A stretch of DNA of 44,133 nt from Candidatus Caccomonas pullistercoris (GTDB taxonomy: Bacteria > Bacteroidota > Bacteroidia > Bacteroidales > Bacteroidaceae). Both the position numbers and the translations under genes were made by a program. Below are positions 35,936-44,133 of the stretch, one piece after another (the stretch's first letter is position 1; every line of letters begins with the position of its first letter). Below the pieces are notes generated by a model. That model did not search any database, was not told the DNA's origin, and saw only the letters and a list, made by a program, of their open reading frames with translations. The stretch covers positions 1 to 44,133 of the forward strand of contig DVNY01000054.1 in the NCBI GenBank assembly GCA_018714085.1. Reading direction: 5' to 3'.

Positions 35936-35992
35936 ACGATTGATTTTGTTTGTTGGCTGAGGGGGATGTGGGGTGGCGCTTCTCTTCCGGCG

Positions 35993-36865
35993 TCAGCTGA
36001 CGTAGACTTGCGCGGTGTCCATGCGCAGGTGTTTGTTGACCGAGAAGAAGGCGCACACAAGGGTGAGCAGGATGCCGCAGACGGCGACGACGCCCATGGT
36101 GCCTGCCCACACGACGGTGTCGATAAGGCCGGCCAGCGCCGGGTCCCAGTCGAGCAGGAGCATGATGCCGCCTGCAAGGAGCCCGTCGGCGAGCACAGCC
36201 GACACCACGCCGATCCAGAAAGCGCGCGCCATGAAAGGCCTGCGGATGAAACTGCGGCGCGCACCGACCATTTTCATCGTGTGGATGGTGAAACGGCGTG
36301 AATAGATGTTCAGGCGCATCGTGTTGTTGATCAGTGAGAACGAGACGAACGCCAGCAGCACGGCGACCACGAGGAGCACCAAGCTGATTTGACGGATGTT
36401 GTGGTTGACGTTGTCCATAAGGTCTTTCTGATACACAACGTCGATCACCTCGTTCCGGCCGGAGAGGGCGGGGATGTGGCGGCTGAGGCTGTCGTTGTTG
36501 GCGTAGTCCGCCTTCAAATGGATTTCGAACGAGGCGGGGATGGGGCTTGTGCCGAGGAACTCGGCGGGGTCGGTGCCCAGTGCTTCGGCCTGTTCGCGTG
36601 TGGCGGCTTCCTTCGAAGTGTAATCCACACGGCGCACGTAGGGCAGCCGGCAGAGCTCGGCTTGCAGGCGACGCGTCTGGGCGGCGTCGACGCTGTCCGA
36701 AAGCATCACCTGGATGGTGAAGTTTTCCCTGACGGTGCGGCCCAAGTTGGCTGCTGTCGTGACGAAGAACACCACGATGCCAAGCAGAATGAGCACCAGC
36801 GTAGTGCTGATGCACGACGTGACGGTGTTGAACACGCCCCGGCTGTGTCTCTTTCTTTTCTTCAT
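35993..36865 (-). CDS. ftsX: Cell division protein FtsX (permease)
   Basis: Four TM segments; RRLQAELCRLPYVRRVDYTSKEAATREQAEALGTDPAEFLGTSPIPASFEIHLK; MKMVGARRSFIRRPFMARAFWIG. Confidence 0.9.
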   Translation of the reverse strand: MKKRKRHSRGVFNTVTSCISTTLVLILLGIVVFFVTTAANLGRTVRENFTIQVMLSDSVDAAQTRRLQAELCRLPYVRRVDYTSKEAATREQAEALGTDPAEFLGTSPIPASFEIHLKADYANNDSLSRHIPALSGRNEVIDVVYQKDLMDNVNHNIRQISLVLLVVAVLLAFVSFSLINNTMRLNIYSRRFTIHTMKMVGARRSFIRRPFMARAFWIGVVSAVLADGLLAGGIMLLLDWDPALAGLIDTVVWAGTMGVVAVCGILLTLVCAFFSVNKHLRMDTAQVYVS

Positions 36866-36918
36866 GATTCTAACGCCTGGCGCACTGCCCGACGGCTCTT
36901 AATTTGGCTAAATTGCTA

Positions 36919-36926
36919 CAAAAGTA
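36919..36926 (-). promoter_or_regulatory. -7 box TACTTTTG (ftsX cluster promoter)
   Basis: caaaagta on + strand, 53 bp upstream of ftsX ATG. Confidence 0.55.
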
Positions 36927-37085
36927 GTACATTAAATAACGCAAGCCCTGATAATTTAGCACTTTTAACGTTTTCGGTGTCCTGCCTGCACTTGCAGTGA
37001 GGCATGGAGCGGCCGGCCGAAGCGCTTCCGGACAGCCGCTAACCTCCGTTCGCAGAACTGCAACAGCAGGGTGGCTCGTGGGATT

Positions 37086-37170
37086 TCCTGTTGGCCGACC
37101 TGTAATTTTCAGACGGCTGACAGGAAATCCTAAATAACTGACAGGATTTACGGGACGGCTGACCGGGAAA
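37086..37170. repeat. 21-bp phased palindromic repeat, copy I
   Basis: cgacctgtaattttcagacgg|ctgacaggaaatcctaaataa|ctgacaggatttacgggacgg|ctgaccgggaaaacgg. Confidence 0.88.
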
Positions 37171-37281
37171 ACGGTAGCCGCAGCCCGGCGGACGGCGTCG
37201 ACGCCCGTGGTTCGGACAGACCTGTCCGCCGTCGCAACTGCTATGGCGGGGTGGGGTGGTGGCTGCCTCGAAAAAAATGAC

Positions 37282-37289
37282 TACCTTTG
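37282..37289 (+). promoter_or_regulatory. -7 box TACCTTTG (miaB promoter)
   Basis: acTACCTTTGccc 18 bp upstream of ATG 37308. Confidence 0.6.
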
Positions 37290-37307
37290 CCCGGAAATCT
37301 CAAAGGC

Positions 37308-38672
37308 ATGAAGAAACTCCACATAGAAACCTACGGTTGCCAGATGAACGTGGCCGACAGCGAGGTTGTCGCTTCGGTGATGCGTATGGCGGGCTATGAG
37401 CCCTGCGAGACCGAGGCGGAAGCCGACGCCGTCTTCCTGAACACATGTTCAGTGCGCGACAACGCCGAACAGAAGATCCTGCACCGCCTTGAATCCCTGA
37501 CAGCCCAGCGCCGCAAGGGGCGCCGGCTCATCATCGGCGTGCTGGGCTGCATGGCCGAGCGTGTCAAGGACGACCTCCTCAACCGCTATGGCGCCGACCT
37601 CGTCGCCGGTCCCGACGCTTACCTGTCCCTGCCCGACCTTGTGGCTCAGGCGGAGAACGGCCAGAAGGCCATCAACATTGAGCTCTCGACCACGGAGACC
37701 TATCGCGACGTCGTCCCCGAGCGCTACTGCGGCAGCCGCCTCTCGGGCTTTGTGAGCATCATGCGCGGTTGCAACAATTTCTGCCACTACTGCATCGTGC
37801 CTTACACCCGCGGACGCGAGCGTTCGCGCGACATCAGCAGCATCCTCGCCGAGGTGCACGACCTTGAAGCCCGCGGTTACCGCGAAGTCACCCTGCTCGG
37901 GCAGAACGTCAATTCCTACCGTTGGGTGTCGGATCAAGGGGAGGAGGTCGGTTTTCCCGAACTGTTGCGCCGCGTGGCCAGGGCGGTGCCGTCGATGCGC
38001 GTAAGGTTCACCACGTCACATCCTAAGGACATGAGCGACGAGACCCTGCACGTCATTGCGGACGAACCGAACGTCTGCCGCCACATCCACCTTCCGGTGC
38101 AGAGTGGCTCCGACCGGATTCTCAAGCTGATGAACCGGAAATACACCCGGGCATGGTACATGGACCGCATCGCCGCCATCCGCCGCATCGTGCCCGACTG
38201 TGGTCTCTCGACCGATATCTTCGCCGGCTATTGCTCCGAGACGGAAGACGACCACCGCCAGACCCTCTCGCTCATGGAGGAGTGCGGCTACGATTCGGCC
38301 TTCCTCTTCAAATACAGCGAGCGCCCCGGCACCTATGCAGCCCGCCACCTGCCCGACGATGTGCCGGAGGATGTCAAGGTGCGCCGGCTCGAAGAGCTCA
38401 TCGCCCTGCAAAACCGCCTGAGTGCCGAGAGCAACCAGCGCTGCATAGGGCACACGTTCGAGGTGCTGGCTGAGGGAGTGAGCAAACGCTCACGCGACCA
38501 GCTCTTCGGCCGCACGGAGCAGAACAAGGTAGTGGTCTTCGACCGTGGGTCGCACCGCCCGGGCGACTACGTCCGCCTGCGCATCACCGCGGCGTCGTCC
38601 GCCACACTTCATGGTGTCGAGCCGGACAGCGCCGAAAGCTTACCACAGGACGGCCCGGCGGAAAATGATTAA
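37308..38672 (+). CDS. miaB: tRNA-2-methylthio-N6-dimethylallyladenosine synthase
   Basis: MKKLHIETYGCQMNVADSEVVASVM...FVSIMRGCNNFCHYCIVPYTRGRERSR (radical SAM CxxxCxxC); TRAM domain. Start at ATG 37308. Confidence 0.96.
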   Translation: MKKLHIETYGCQMNVADSEVVASVMRMAGYEPCETEAEADAVFLNTCSVRDNAEQKILHRLESLTAQRRKGRRLIIGVLGCMAERVKDDLLNRYGADLVAGPDAYLSLPDLVAQAENGQKAINIELSTTETYRDVVPERYCGSRLSGFVSIMRGCNNFCHYCIVPYTRGRERSRDISSILAEVHDLEARGYREVTLLGQNVNSYRWVSDQGEEVGFPELLRRVARAVPSMRVRFTTSHPKDMSDETLHVIADEPNVCRHIHLPVQSGSDRILKLMNRKYTRAWYMDRIAAIRRIVPDCGLSTDIFAGYCSETEDDHRQTLSLMEECGYDSAFLFKYSERPGTYAARHLPDDVPEDVKVRRLEELIALQNRLSAESNQRCIGHTFEVLAEGVSKRSRDQLFGRTEQNKVVVFDRGSHRPGDYVRLRITAASSATLHGVEPDSAESLPQDGPAEND

Positions 38673-38691
38673 CCAACAAACTCTTAACGCA

Positions 38692-39879
38692 ATGAATATC
38701 CAAGGCAAAGTACACTACGTCGGCGTCAACGACCGCGTGAAGCACCGCTTCGAGGGGCTTTGGCTCCTACCGCAGGGCGTGTCGTACAACTCGTATCTCA
38801 TCGACGACGAGAAAGTCGCCCTCATCGATACGGTCGACGTCGCCTTCTTCACTGAATATCTCGATAACATCCGCGCCGTCATCGGCGACCGCCCCATTGA
38901 TTATCTCGTCATCAATCACATGGAGCCCGACCACTCCGGCTCGATTGCGCTCATCCGCAAGTATTATCCCGGAGTTCGCCTCGTGGGTAACAAAAAGACA
39001 TTCGAGATGGTCGAGGGCTTCTATGGCGTGCCGACCGGCGACGATCTCGTCGTGGCCGAGGGCGACAGCCTCCCGCTGGGCCACCACCGGTTGCGTTTCC
39101 ACCTTGTCCCGATGCTCCATTGGCCCGAGACGATGGTCAGCTACGACGAGACGGAGCACATCCTCTTTTCGGGCGACGCTTTCGGCTGCTTCGGCGCGCT
39201 CAACGGCAACGTCGTCGACGAGCAGATGGACACCGCGCCCTACTGGCCGGAGATGGAGCGCTACTATGCCGCCATCCTCGGCAAGTTCTCGCCCATGGTG
39301 AAGCGCGCATTGGCCAAGTTGGGCGGTTTGCAGATAGACATGATCTGTTCGACGCACGGCCCGGTGTGGAAGAAAGAGGTGGCGCGCGCCGTCGGCGTAT
39401 ATGACCGCATGAGCCGCGGCGTGACGGAGCCGGGTGTCGTTGTTTGCTACGGCTCAATGTACGGAAACACGCAACGTGTGGCCGAAGCTGTCGCCGCGGG
39501 GGCTGCCGAAGCCGGGTTGCGCAAAGTCATCGTGCACAACCTCTCCGTCTCGCAGCCGTCGTTTGTGCTGGCCGACATTTTCCGTTACAGCGGTCTGGCC
39601 ATCGGCGGGCCGACCTATAACGGCGGACTCTTCCCTGTGGTCGAAGACCTGCTTCGCCGTTTGGCCGGGCGCGAGGTCAGCGGCCACAAACTGGCTTATT
39701 TCGGTGGCTTCACCTGGGCCAGTGCAGCCTGCAAGACCGTTGCGCATTATAATGAGCAGATGAAGATGGACCTCGTGGCTGATCCTGTGGAATGGAAGCA
39801 GGGTGCCGGCGCTGCGACGCTCGATGCCGCCCGCGCCATGGGGCGGCGGTTGGCCGAGGCCGTGTTGTCGGCCGATTGA
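38692..39879 (+). CDS. FprA family A-type flavoprotein (flavodiiron protein)
   Basis: MNIQGKVHYVGVNDRVKHRFEGLWLLPQGVSYNSYLIDDEKVALIDTVD...INHMEPDHSGS...VVCYGSMYGNTQRVAEAVAAGA. ATG 38665 is an alternative start overlapping the miaB stop. Confidence 0.93.
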   Translation: MNIQGKVHYVGVNDRVKHRFEGLWLLPQGVSYNSYLIDDEKVALIDTVDVAFFTEYLDNIRAVIGDRPIDYLVINHMEPDHSGSIALIRKYYPGVRLVGNKKTFEMVEGFYGVPTGDDLVVAEGDSLPLGHHRLRFHLVPMLHWPETMVSYDETEHILFSGDAFGCFGALNGNVVDEQMDTAPYWPEMERYYAAILGKFSPMVKRALAKLGGLQIDMICSTHGPVWKKEVARAVGVYDRMSRGVTEPGVVVCYGSMYGNTQRVAEAVAAGAAEAGLRKVIVHNLSVSQPSFVLADIFRYSGLAIGGPTYNGGLFPVVEDLLRRLAGREVSGHKLAYFGGFTWASAACKTVAHYNEQMKMDLVADPVEWKQGAGAATLDAARAMGRRLAEAVLSAD

Positions 39880-39901
39880 CCAGCGGACTGCGACGCATCG
39901 T

Positions 39902-39947
39902 TATGCGAGGAGGCACTCTCCCGGCCGGGGGAGTGCCTCCTCGCATA
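39902..39947. terminator. Terminator-like hairpin downstream of the flavoprotein gene
   Basis: tatgcgaggaggcactctccc ggcc gggggagtgcctcctcgcata, 21-bp arms with one wobble; no T-tract. Confidence 0.6.
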
Positions 39948-39957
39948 CGGTCGCGAT

Positions 39958-40084
39958 GGGCTGAATGCCGCACGCTGACTCCCGAAAGCGCTTTCAGCGA
40001 GTGGGGAACATGCTCGCGGATTTGCGCACACCTGTGCAGAGTTTTGCACGTTTTGTGCAACGCTTCGCGTTCGGCATTCAGCCC
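39958..40084. other. 127-bp structured element closed by an 18-bp inverted repeat (candidate ncRNA or MITE-like element)
   Basis: gggctgaatgccgcacgc (39958-39975) / gcgttcggcattcagccc (40067-40084), 17/18 complementary; internal gcacacctgtgc and ttgcacgttttgtgcaa hairpins. Confidence 0.5.
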
Positions 40085-40149
40085 CGGCGCACACCGTGCG
40101 TGTGCAAGCATCGTGGCTGGATGAGGATAGAGTATGGAGACTTAGAATT

Positions 40150-40215
40150 TACGGTTGCTGTGATAGTAAAAACGAACGCACTGATAGTTTTTACGGTCAG
40201 TGTGTTCGTTTTTGT
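40150..40215. repeat. Palindromic repeat J (divergent family member or bidirectional terminator)
   Basis: aaaaacgaacgcactga (40168-40184) / tcagtgtgttcgttttt (40197-40213), one G:T pair; located between convergent genes. Confidence 0.6.
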
Positions 40216-40290
40216 TCTTTCCTGCGGTGGTGCTGCATGTCACGCCGCCGGGGCTGTCGGGTACGGCAGTCGTGCAGCCGGCCGGGGGAG

Positions 40291-41268
40291 CTACTTGTCG
40301 CGTTCGACGACGTAGCTGATATATTCGGCCAAGGCGCTGCCCACGGGGGTGTCGCCGGCCAGTTCGCGGGCCAGTTCGTAGCCCCGCCGGGCATATTCGG
40401 CCATGACGCGCTCGGCGTAGTCGATGCCGCCTGCCGTTTTCGCGAAGTCAACCAGCCGGGCGATGTCTTCGTCCGTGGCCAGTCCGCTTTTTGCACGCTG
40501 TGCCAGTGCTTCCATGTTGTTGTCGGCTTGTGTGCGGAGGGCGTGGATGAGGGGCAGGGTCAACTTGCCTTCGCGCAGGTCGTTGCCGGTGGGTTTTCCG
40601 ATGTTGCCTTCGTCATAATAGTCGAAGATGTCGTCGCGGATTTGGAAGCAGATGCCGATGATTTCGCCCAGCTCGCGATGTCGGGTGACGGTGGCGTCGT
40701 CAGCCCCGGCCATGAGGGCGCCCAGTTCGGCGCAGGTGGCGAAGAGGGCGGCCGTCTTCTGGTGAATGATGCGGAAGTAGGCTTCTTCGGTGGCCGTCTC
40801 GTTGTGGATGTTGGAGAGCTGGAACACTTCGCCTTCGGAGAGCGATTTTCCGAGACGGGCGATGCTGGCCACCACGCGGGTGCTGCCTGTGGCGGCTGCC
40901 TGTTCGAGCGAGGTCGAAAGCAGGTAGTCGCCCACGAGGACGGCCACTTTGTTGTCATAGGTGGCGTTCACCGAAGGCTGTCCGCGGCGTTCGTCGCTTT
41001 CGTCGACGATGTCGTCGTGCACAAGGCTGGCCGTGTGCAGCAGTTCGAGGGTCACGGCGGCGCGTGTCACACCGTCGTTCACACCACCTGCCGCCTTGGC
41101 GCAAAGCAGCACGAGCATAGGGCGCATGAGCTTGCCCTGGCGGTTACGGATGTGCGCCAAGGCGCTTCCCAAAAGGCCGTCCGGGTGTTCCAGTGTGGCG
41201 TGGAAAGCATTTCGGTAATCGTTCAGCTCGCCCTCGATGGGGCGTTTGATGAGGGACAGCGTAGCCAT
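40291..41268 (-). CDS. Polyprenyl (octaprenyl-type) diphosphate synthase
   Basis: LLHTASLVHDDIVDESDERRGQPSVNATY (DDxxD) and GICFQIRDDIFDYYDEGNIGKPTGNDLREGKLTLPLI. Start set at ATG 41268. Confidence 0.93.
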   Translation of the reverse strand: MATLSLIKRPIEGELNDYRNAFHATLEHPDGLLGSALAHIRNRQGKLMRPMLVLLCAKAAGGVNDGVTRAAVTLELLHTASLVHDDIVDESDERRGQPSVNATYDNKVAVLVGDYLLSTSLEQAAATGSTRVVASIARLGKSLSEGEVFQLSNIHNETATEEAYFRIIHQKTAALFATCAELGALMAGADDATVTRHRELGEIIGICFQIRDDIFDYYDEGNIGKPTGNDLREGKLTLPLIHALRTQADNNMEALAQRAKSGLATDEDIARLVDFAKTAGGIDYAERVMAEYARRGYELARELAGDTPVGSALAEYISYVVERDK

Positions 41269-41288
41269 TGTTCGATTTAATTTAGGCA

Positions 41289-41296
41289 CAAAATTA
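41289..41296 (-). promoter_or_regulatory. -7 box TAATTTTG (polyprenyl synthase promoter)
   Basis: caaaatta on + strand, 20 bp upstream of ATG 41268. Confidence 0.55.
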
Positions 41297-41368
41297 CGAA
41301 AAACCTCGGGCGGGCGGTCGGCCTCCCCGATAAAATTGCGTATTTTTACGCTACAAAACGCCATCGCA

Positions 41369-44131
41369 ATGAAAAAATTATTCCTCTTAGACGCTTATGC
41401 GCTCATCTACCGTGCCTATTACGCCTTTATCCGTACCCCGCGTATCAATTCAAAGGGACAGAACACGTCGGCGGTGCTCGGCTTTGTCAACACACTTGAA
41501 GACGTGCTCGCGAAGGAGCGTCCGGACTACATTGCCGTTGCTTTCGATCCTGCCGGACCGACGTTCAGGCACGAGGCATATCCTGACTATAAGGCCCAGC
41601 GCGAGGCCACGCCGGAGGACATCCGTGCCGCGGTTCCCGTCATCAAGGAGATTGTGAACGCTTACCGCATCCCGATTGTCGAGGTGCCGGGTTACGAGGC
41701 TGATGACGTCATCGGGACTCTTTCAGTGCAGGCGGAGGCTGCGGGCGTCGACGTATTCATGATGACGCCCGATAAGGACTATGGGCAGCTCGTGACTGAC
41801 CATGTGCGCATGTTCCGCCCCAAGCATGGCGGTGGCTACGACGTGATGGGCCCTCAGGAGGTCTGTGAGAAGTATGGCGTCGAACGGACGTCGCAGATCA
41901 TCGACCTGCTCGCCTTGATGGGCGACGCGTCGGACAATGTGCCTGGCTGTCCCGGCGTGGGGGAGAAGACGGCCGCCAAACTCATTGCCCAGTTTGGCTC
42001 GGTCGACGCGCTGCTCGGCGCGACGGCTGAGTTGAAAGGTGCCCTCCGTCGTAAGGTGGAGGAGAGCGCTGACAAGATTCGCTTCTCCAAATTCTTGGTG
42101 ACCATCAAGACCGACGCGCCTGTCAGTCTCGACCTCGAAACTTTCAAGAGGACAGAGCCAGACCTTGAAGCCTTGGGTAAACTTTTCGAAGAGTTAGAGT
42201 TTCGCACGCTGATGCAGCGAGTGAAGAAAAACCATGGTGTGAGTGAAAAAACAGCCGAACCGCAGCTCGATTTGTTCGCCGAATTTGCAGACAACGGGGC
42301 AGAAGAAGAAAAATCGGCAACTCTCACGACGCTGAAAGATGTAGCTCACGAGTATCATCTCATTGATAGCGAGGATACTATGGCTTCATTAGTTGAAATT
42401 CTATTGACAAAAGAAATTCTCAGCATAGACACAGAGACGACTTCCACGTCGGCAATGACCGCTAAACTGGTCGGAATGAGTTTTTCCGCAGCCGAAGGCG
42501 AGGCGTGGTACGTTGCCGTGCCGCAGGATGAAGCTTTGGCGCAGGCTGTCGTCGATCGCTTTCGTCCGGTGTACGAGAACGAACGTTCGCTCAAAGTGGG
42601 GCAGAATCTTAAATATGACATCATGGTGCTCGCGCGTTATGGCGTGGAGGTCCGCGGGCCGATTTACGACACCATGCTGGCGCACTACGTGCTTCAACCC
42701 GAGCAACGGCACAACATGGACGACATGGCCGAAGTGTTGCTCGGTTATCGCACCATTCATATCGACGAGCTGATCGGCCCGAAAGGGAAGGGACAGAAGT
42801 CGATGGCCGACCTGGAACCTTCGGACGTCTATGAATATGCGTGTGAGGACGCTGACGTGGCGTTGCGCCTCTACCATCGGTTGAAAGAGTTGCTTCCGCC
42901 TGAGGCCGACAAGTTGCTCCATGAGGTTGAGTTGCCCCTTGTGCGCGTGTTGGCTACGATGGAACGCAACGGCGTCCGCCTCGACACGGAAGCACTCGCT
43001 GCTACCGGCAGGCTCTTCAACGAGCGGATGCAGCAGATTGAGGCAGACATTTATGCCGCCGTCGGTCATGCGTTCAACGTCAGTTCGCCCAAACAGGTGG
43101 GCGAAGTGCTCTTCGACGAACTCAAAGTGAGCGAAAAACCGAGACGTACGAAGACGGGGCAGTACGTTACGTCGGAGGAAGTGCTCGAAGCGTTGAGGGA
43201 GACGCATCCCGTGGTCGGGAAAATCCTTGCTTACCGCGGATTGAAGAAACTTGTGGGCACTTATGTCGACGCGTTGCCGAAACTGATTAATCCCGAGACA
43301 GGGCACATCCACACTTCGTTTAACCAGGCCGTCACGGCAACCGGACGCCTCTCGTCGAGCGATCCTAACTTGCAGAACATCCCCGTGCGAGGCGAGGACG
43401 GGCGAGAGATACGCAAGGCGTTCGTTCCGGACGACGGGTGTCTCTTCTTCTCGGCCGACTATTCGCAGATAGAGCTGCGCATCATGGCTCACCTGAGCGG
43501 CGACGAGCACCTTCGCCGTGCCTTTGTCGAAGGCGACGACGTGCATGCTGCCACCGCCGCGCGCATCTTCCATAAGGACATTGCCGACGTCACTCGCGAC
43601 GAACGCCGAAAAGCGAAGACAGCGAACTTCGGCATCATCTATGGCATCTCGGCCTTTGGCCTTGCGGAGCGGATGGGTGTCTCGCGCACCGAAGCCCGGA
43701 CGCTGATCGAGAACTACTTTTCCATGTATCCCGGCGTCAAGCGCTATATGGACGAAAGCATCGAGCGGGCGCGCCGGCAGGGCTACGTGGAGACGGCTTT
43801 CGGCCGGCGGCGCTACTTGCCCGACATCACGTCGCGCAATGCTACCGTCAGGGGCTTTGCGGAGCGCAACGCGATCAACGCGCCGATACAAGGGACGGCG
43901 GCGGACATAATCAAGGTGGCGATGGCGCGTATTGACGAACGGATGAGGGCAGCCGGAATGCGTTCGAAGATGGTGTTGCAAGTGCACGACGAACTGAATT
44001 TCAGTGTTGTTCCTGATGAACGCGAAGCGATGGAAGCACTCGTCATCGAAGAAATGGAACGCGCGTTCACGATGGCCGTACCGCTGAAAGCCGATTGTGG
44101 CTGGGGAAGCAACTGGCTCGAAGCCCATTAA
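41369..44131 (+). CDS. polA: DNA polymerase I (5'-3' exo, 3'-5' exo, polymerase domains)
   Basis: MKKLFLLDAYALIYRAYYAFIRTPRINSKGQNTSAVLGFVN; ILSIDTETTSTSAM; ATGRLSSSDPNLQNIPVRGEDGREIRKAFVP; QVHDELNFSVV. Start at ATG 41369. Confidence 0.97.
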   Translation: MKKLFLLDAYALIYRAYYAFIRTPRINSKGQNTSAVLGFVNTLEDVLAKERPDYIAVAFDPAGPTFRHEAYPDYKAQREATPEDIRAAVPVIKEIVNAYRIPIVEVPGYEADDVIGTLSVQAEAAGVDVFMMTPDKDYGQLVTDHVRMFRPKHGGGYDVMGPQEVCEKYGVERTSQIIDLLALMGDASDNVPGCPGVGEKTAAKLIAQFGSVDALLGATAELKGALRRKVEESADKIRFSKFLVTIKTDAPVSLDLETFKRTEPDLEALGKLFEELEFRTLMQRVKKNHGVSEKTAEPQLDLFAEFADNGAEEEKSATLTTLKDVAHEYHLIDSEDTMASLVEILLTKEILSIDTETTSTSAMTAKLVGMSFSAAEGEAWYVAVPQDEALAQAVVDRFRPVYENERSLKVGQNLKYDIMVLARYGVEVRGPIYDTMLAHYVLQPEQRHNMDDMAEVLLGYRTIHIDELIGPKGKGQKSMADLEPSDVYEYACEDADVALRLYHRLKELLPPEADKLLHEVELPLVRVLATMERNGVRLDTEALAATGRLFNERMQQIEADIYAAVGHAFNVSSPKQVGEVLFDELKVSEKPRRTKTGQYVTSEEVLEALRETHPVVGKILAYRGLKKLVGTYVDALPKLINPETGHIHTSFNQAVTATGRLSSSDPNLQNIPVRGEDGREIRKAFVPDDGCLFFSADYSQIELRIMAHLSGDEHLRRAFVEGDDVHAATAARIFHKDIADVTRDERRKAKTANFGIIYGISAFGLAERMGVSRTEARTLIENYFSMYPGVKRYMDESIERARRQGYVETAFGRRRYLPDITSRNATVRGFAERNAINAPIQGTAADIIKVAMARIDERMRAAGMRSKMVLQVHDELNFSVVPDEREAMEALVIEEMERAFTMAVPLKADCGWGSNWLEAH

Positions 44132-44133
44132 GC

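Noticed and set aside
42401-44128. 575-aa minus-strand ORF opposite polA
   Set aside because: Antisense shadow of the polymerase domain.

Overview
This 44.1 kb window is chromosomal, housekeeping-type DNA from a GC-rich member of the Bacteroidales. The assignment rests on TAnnTTTG-type -7 promoter boxes, a Bacteroidetes-size IspG, a DUF5723-like protein, and an ftsX-DUF3098-uppP-truB-queA-folK cluster. About 27 protein genes and one tRNA-Arg(CCU) can be supported. I see no prophage, transposase, CRISPR array, defence island or SusC/D pair. The unusual content is mostly non-coding. (1) A dispersed palindromic repeat family with 21-bp phasing occurs at about ten loci, consensus like CTGACAGGATTTTCTGGACGG. 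One copy lies in frame inside ispG, where the segment that carries an in-frame TAA in other copies is replaced by sense codons. (2) A promoter-proximal element of about 75-85 bp occurs four times (one pair in tandem). It carries a nested stem-loop whose arms change compensatorily between copies, directly upstream of TTTGCACTAnCTTTGC. (3) A DnaA-box-rich, AT-rich intergenic region at about 7.09-7.55 kb is oriC-like and is flanked by outward-facing copies of element (2). (4) A 127-bp element closed by an 18-bp inverted repeat contains internal hairpins. (5) There is a FolK-GNAT fusion ORF. All product calls come from reading the translations. No database search was possible.
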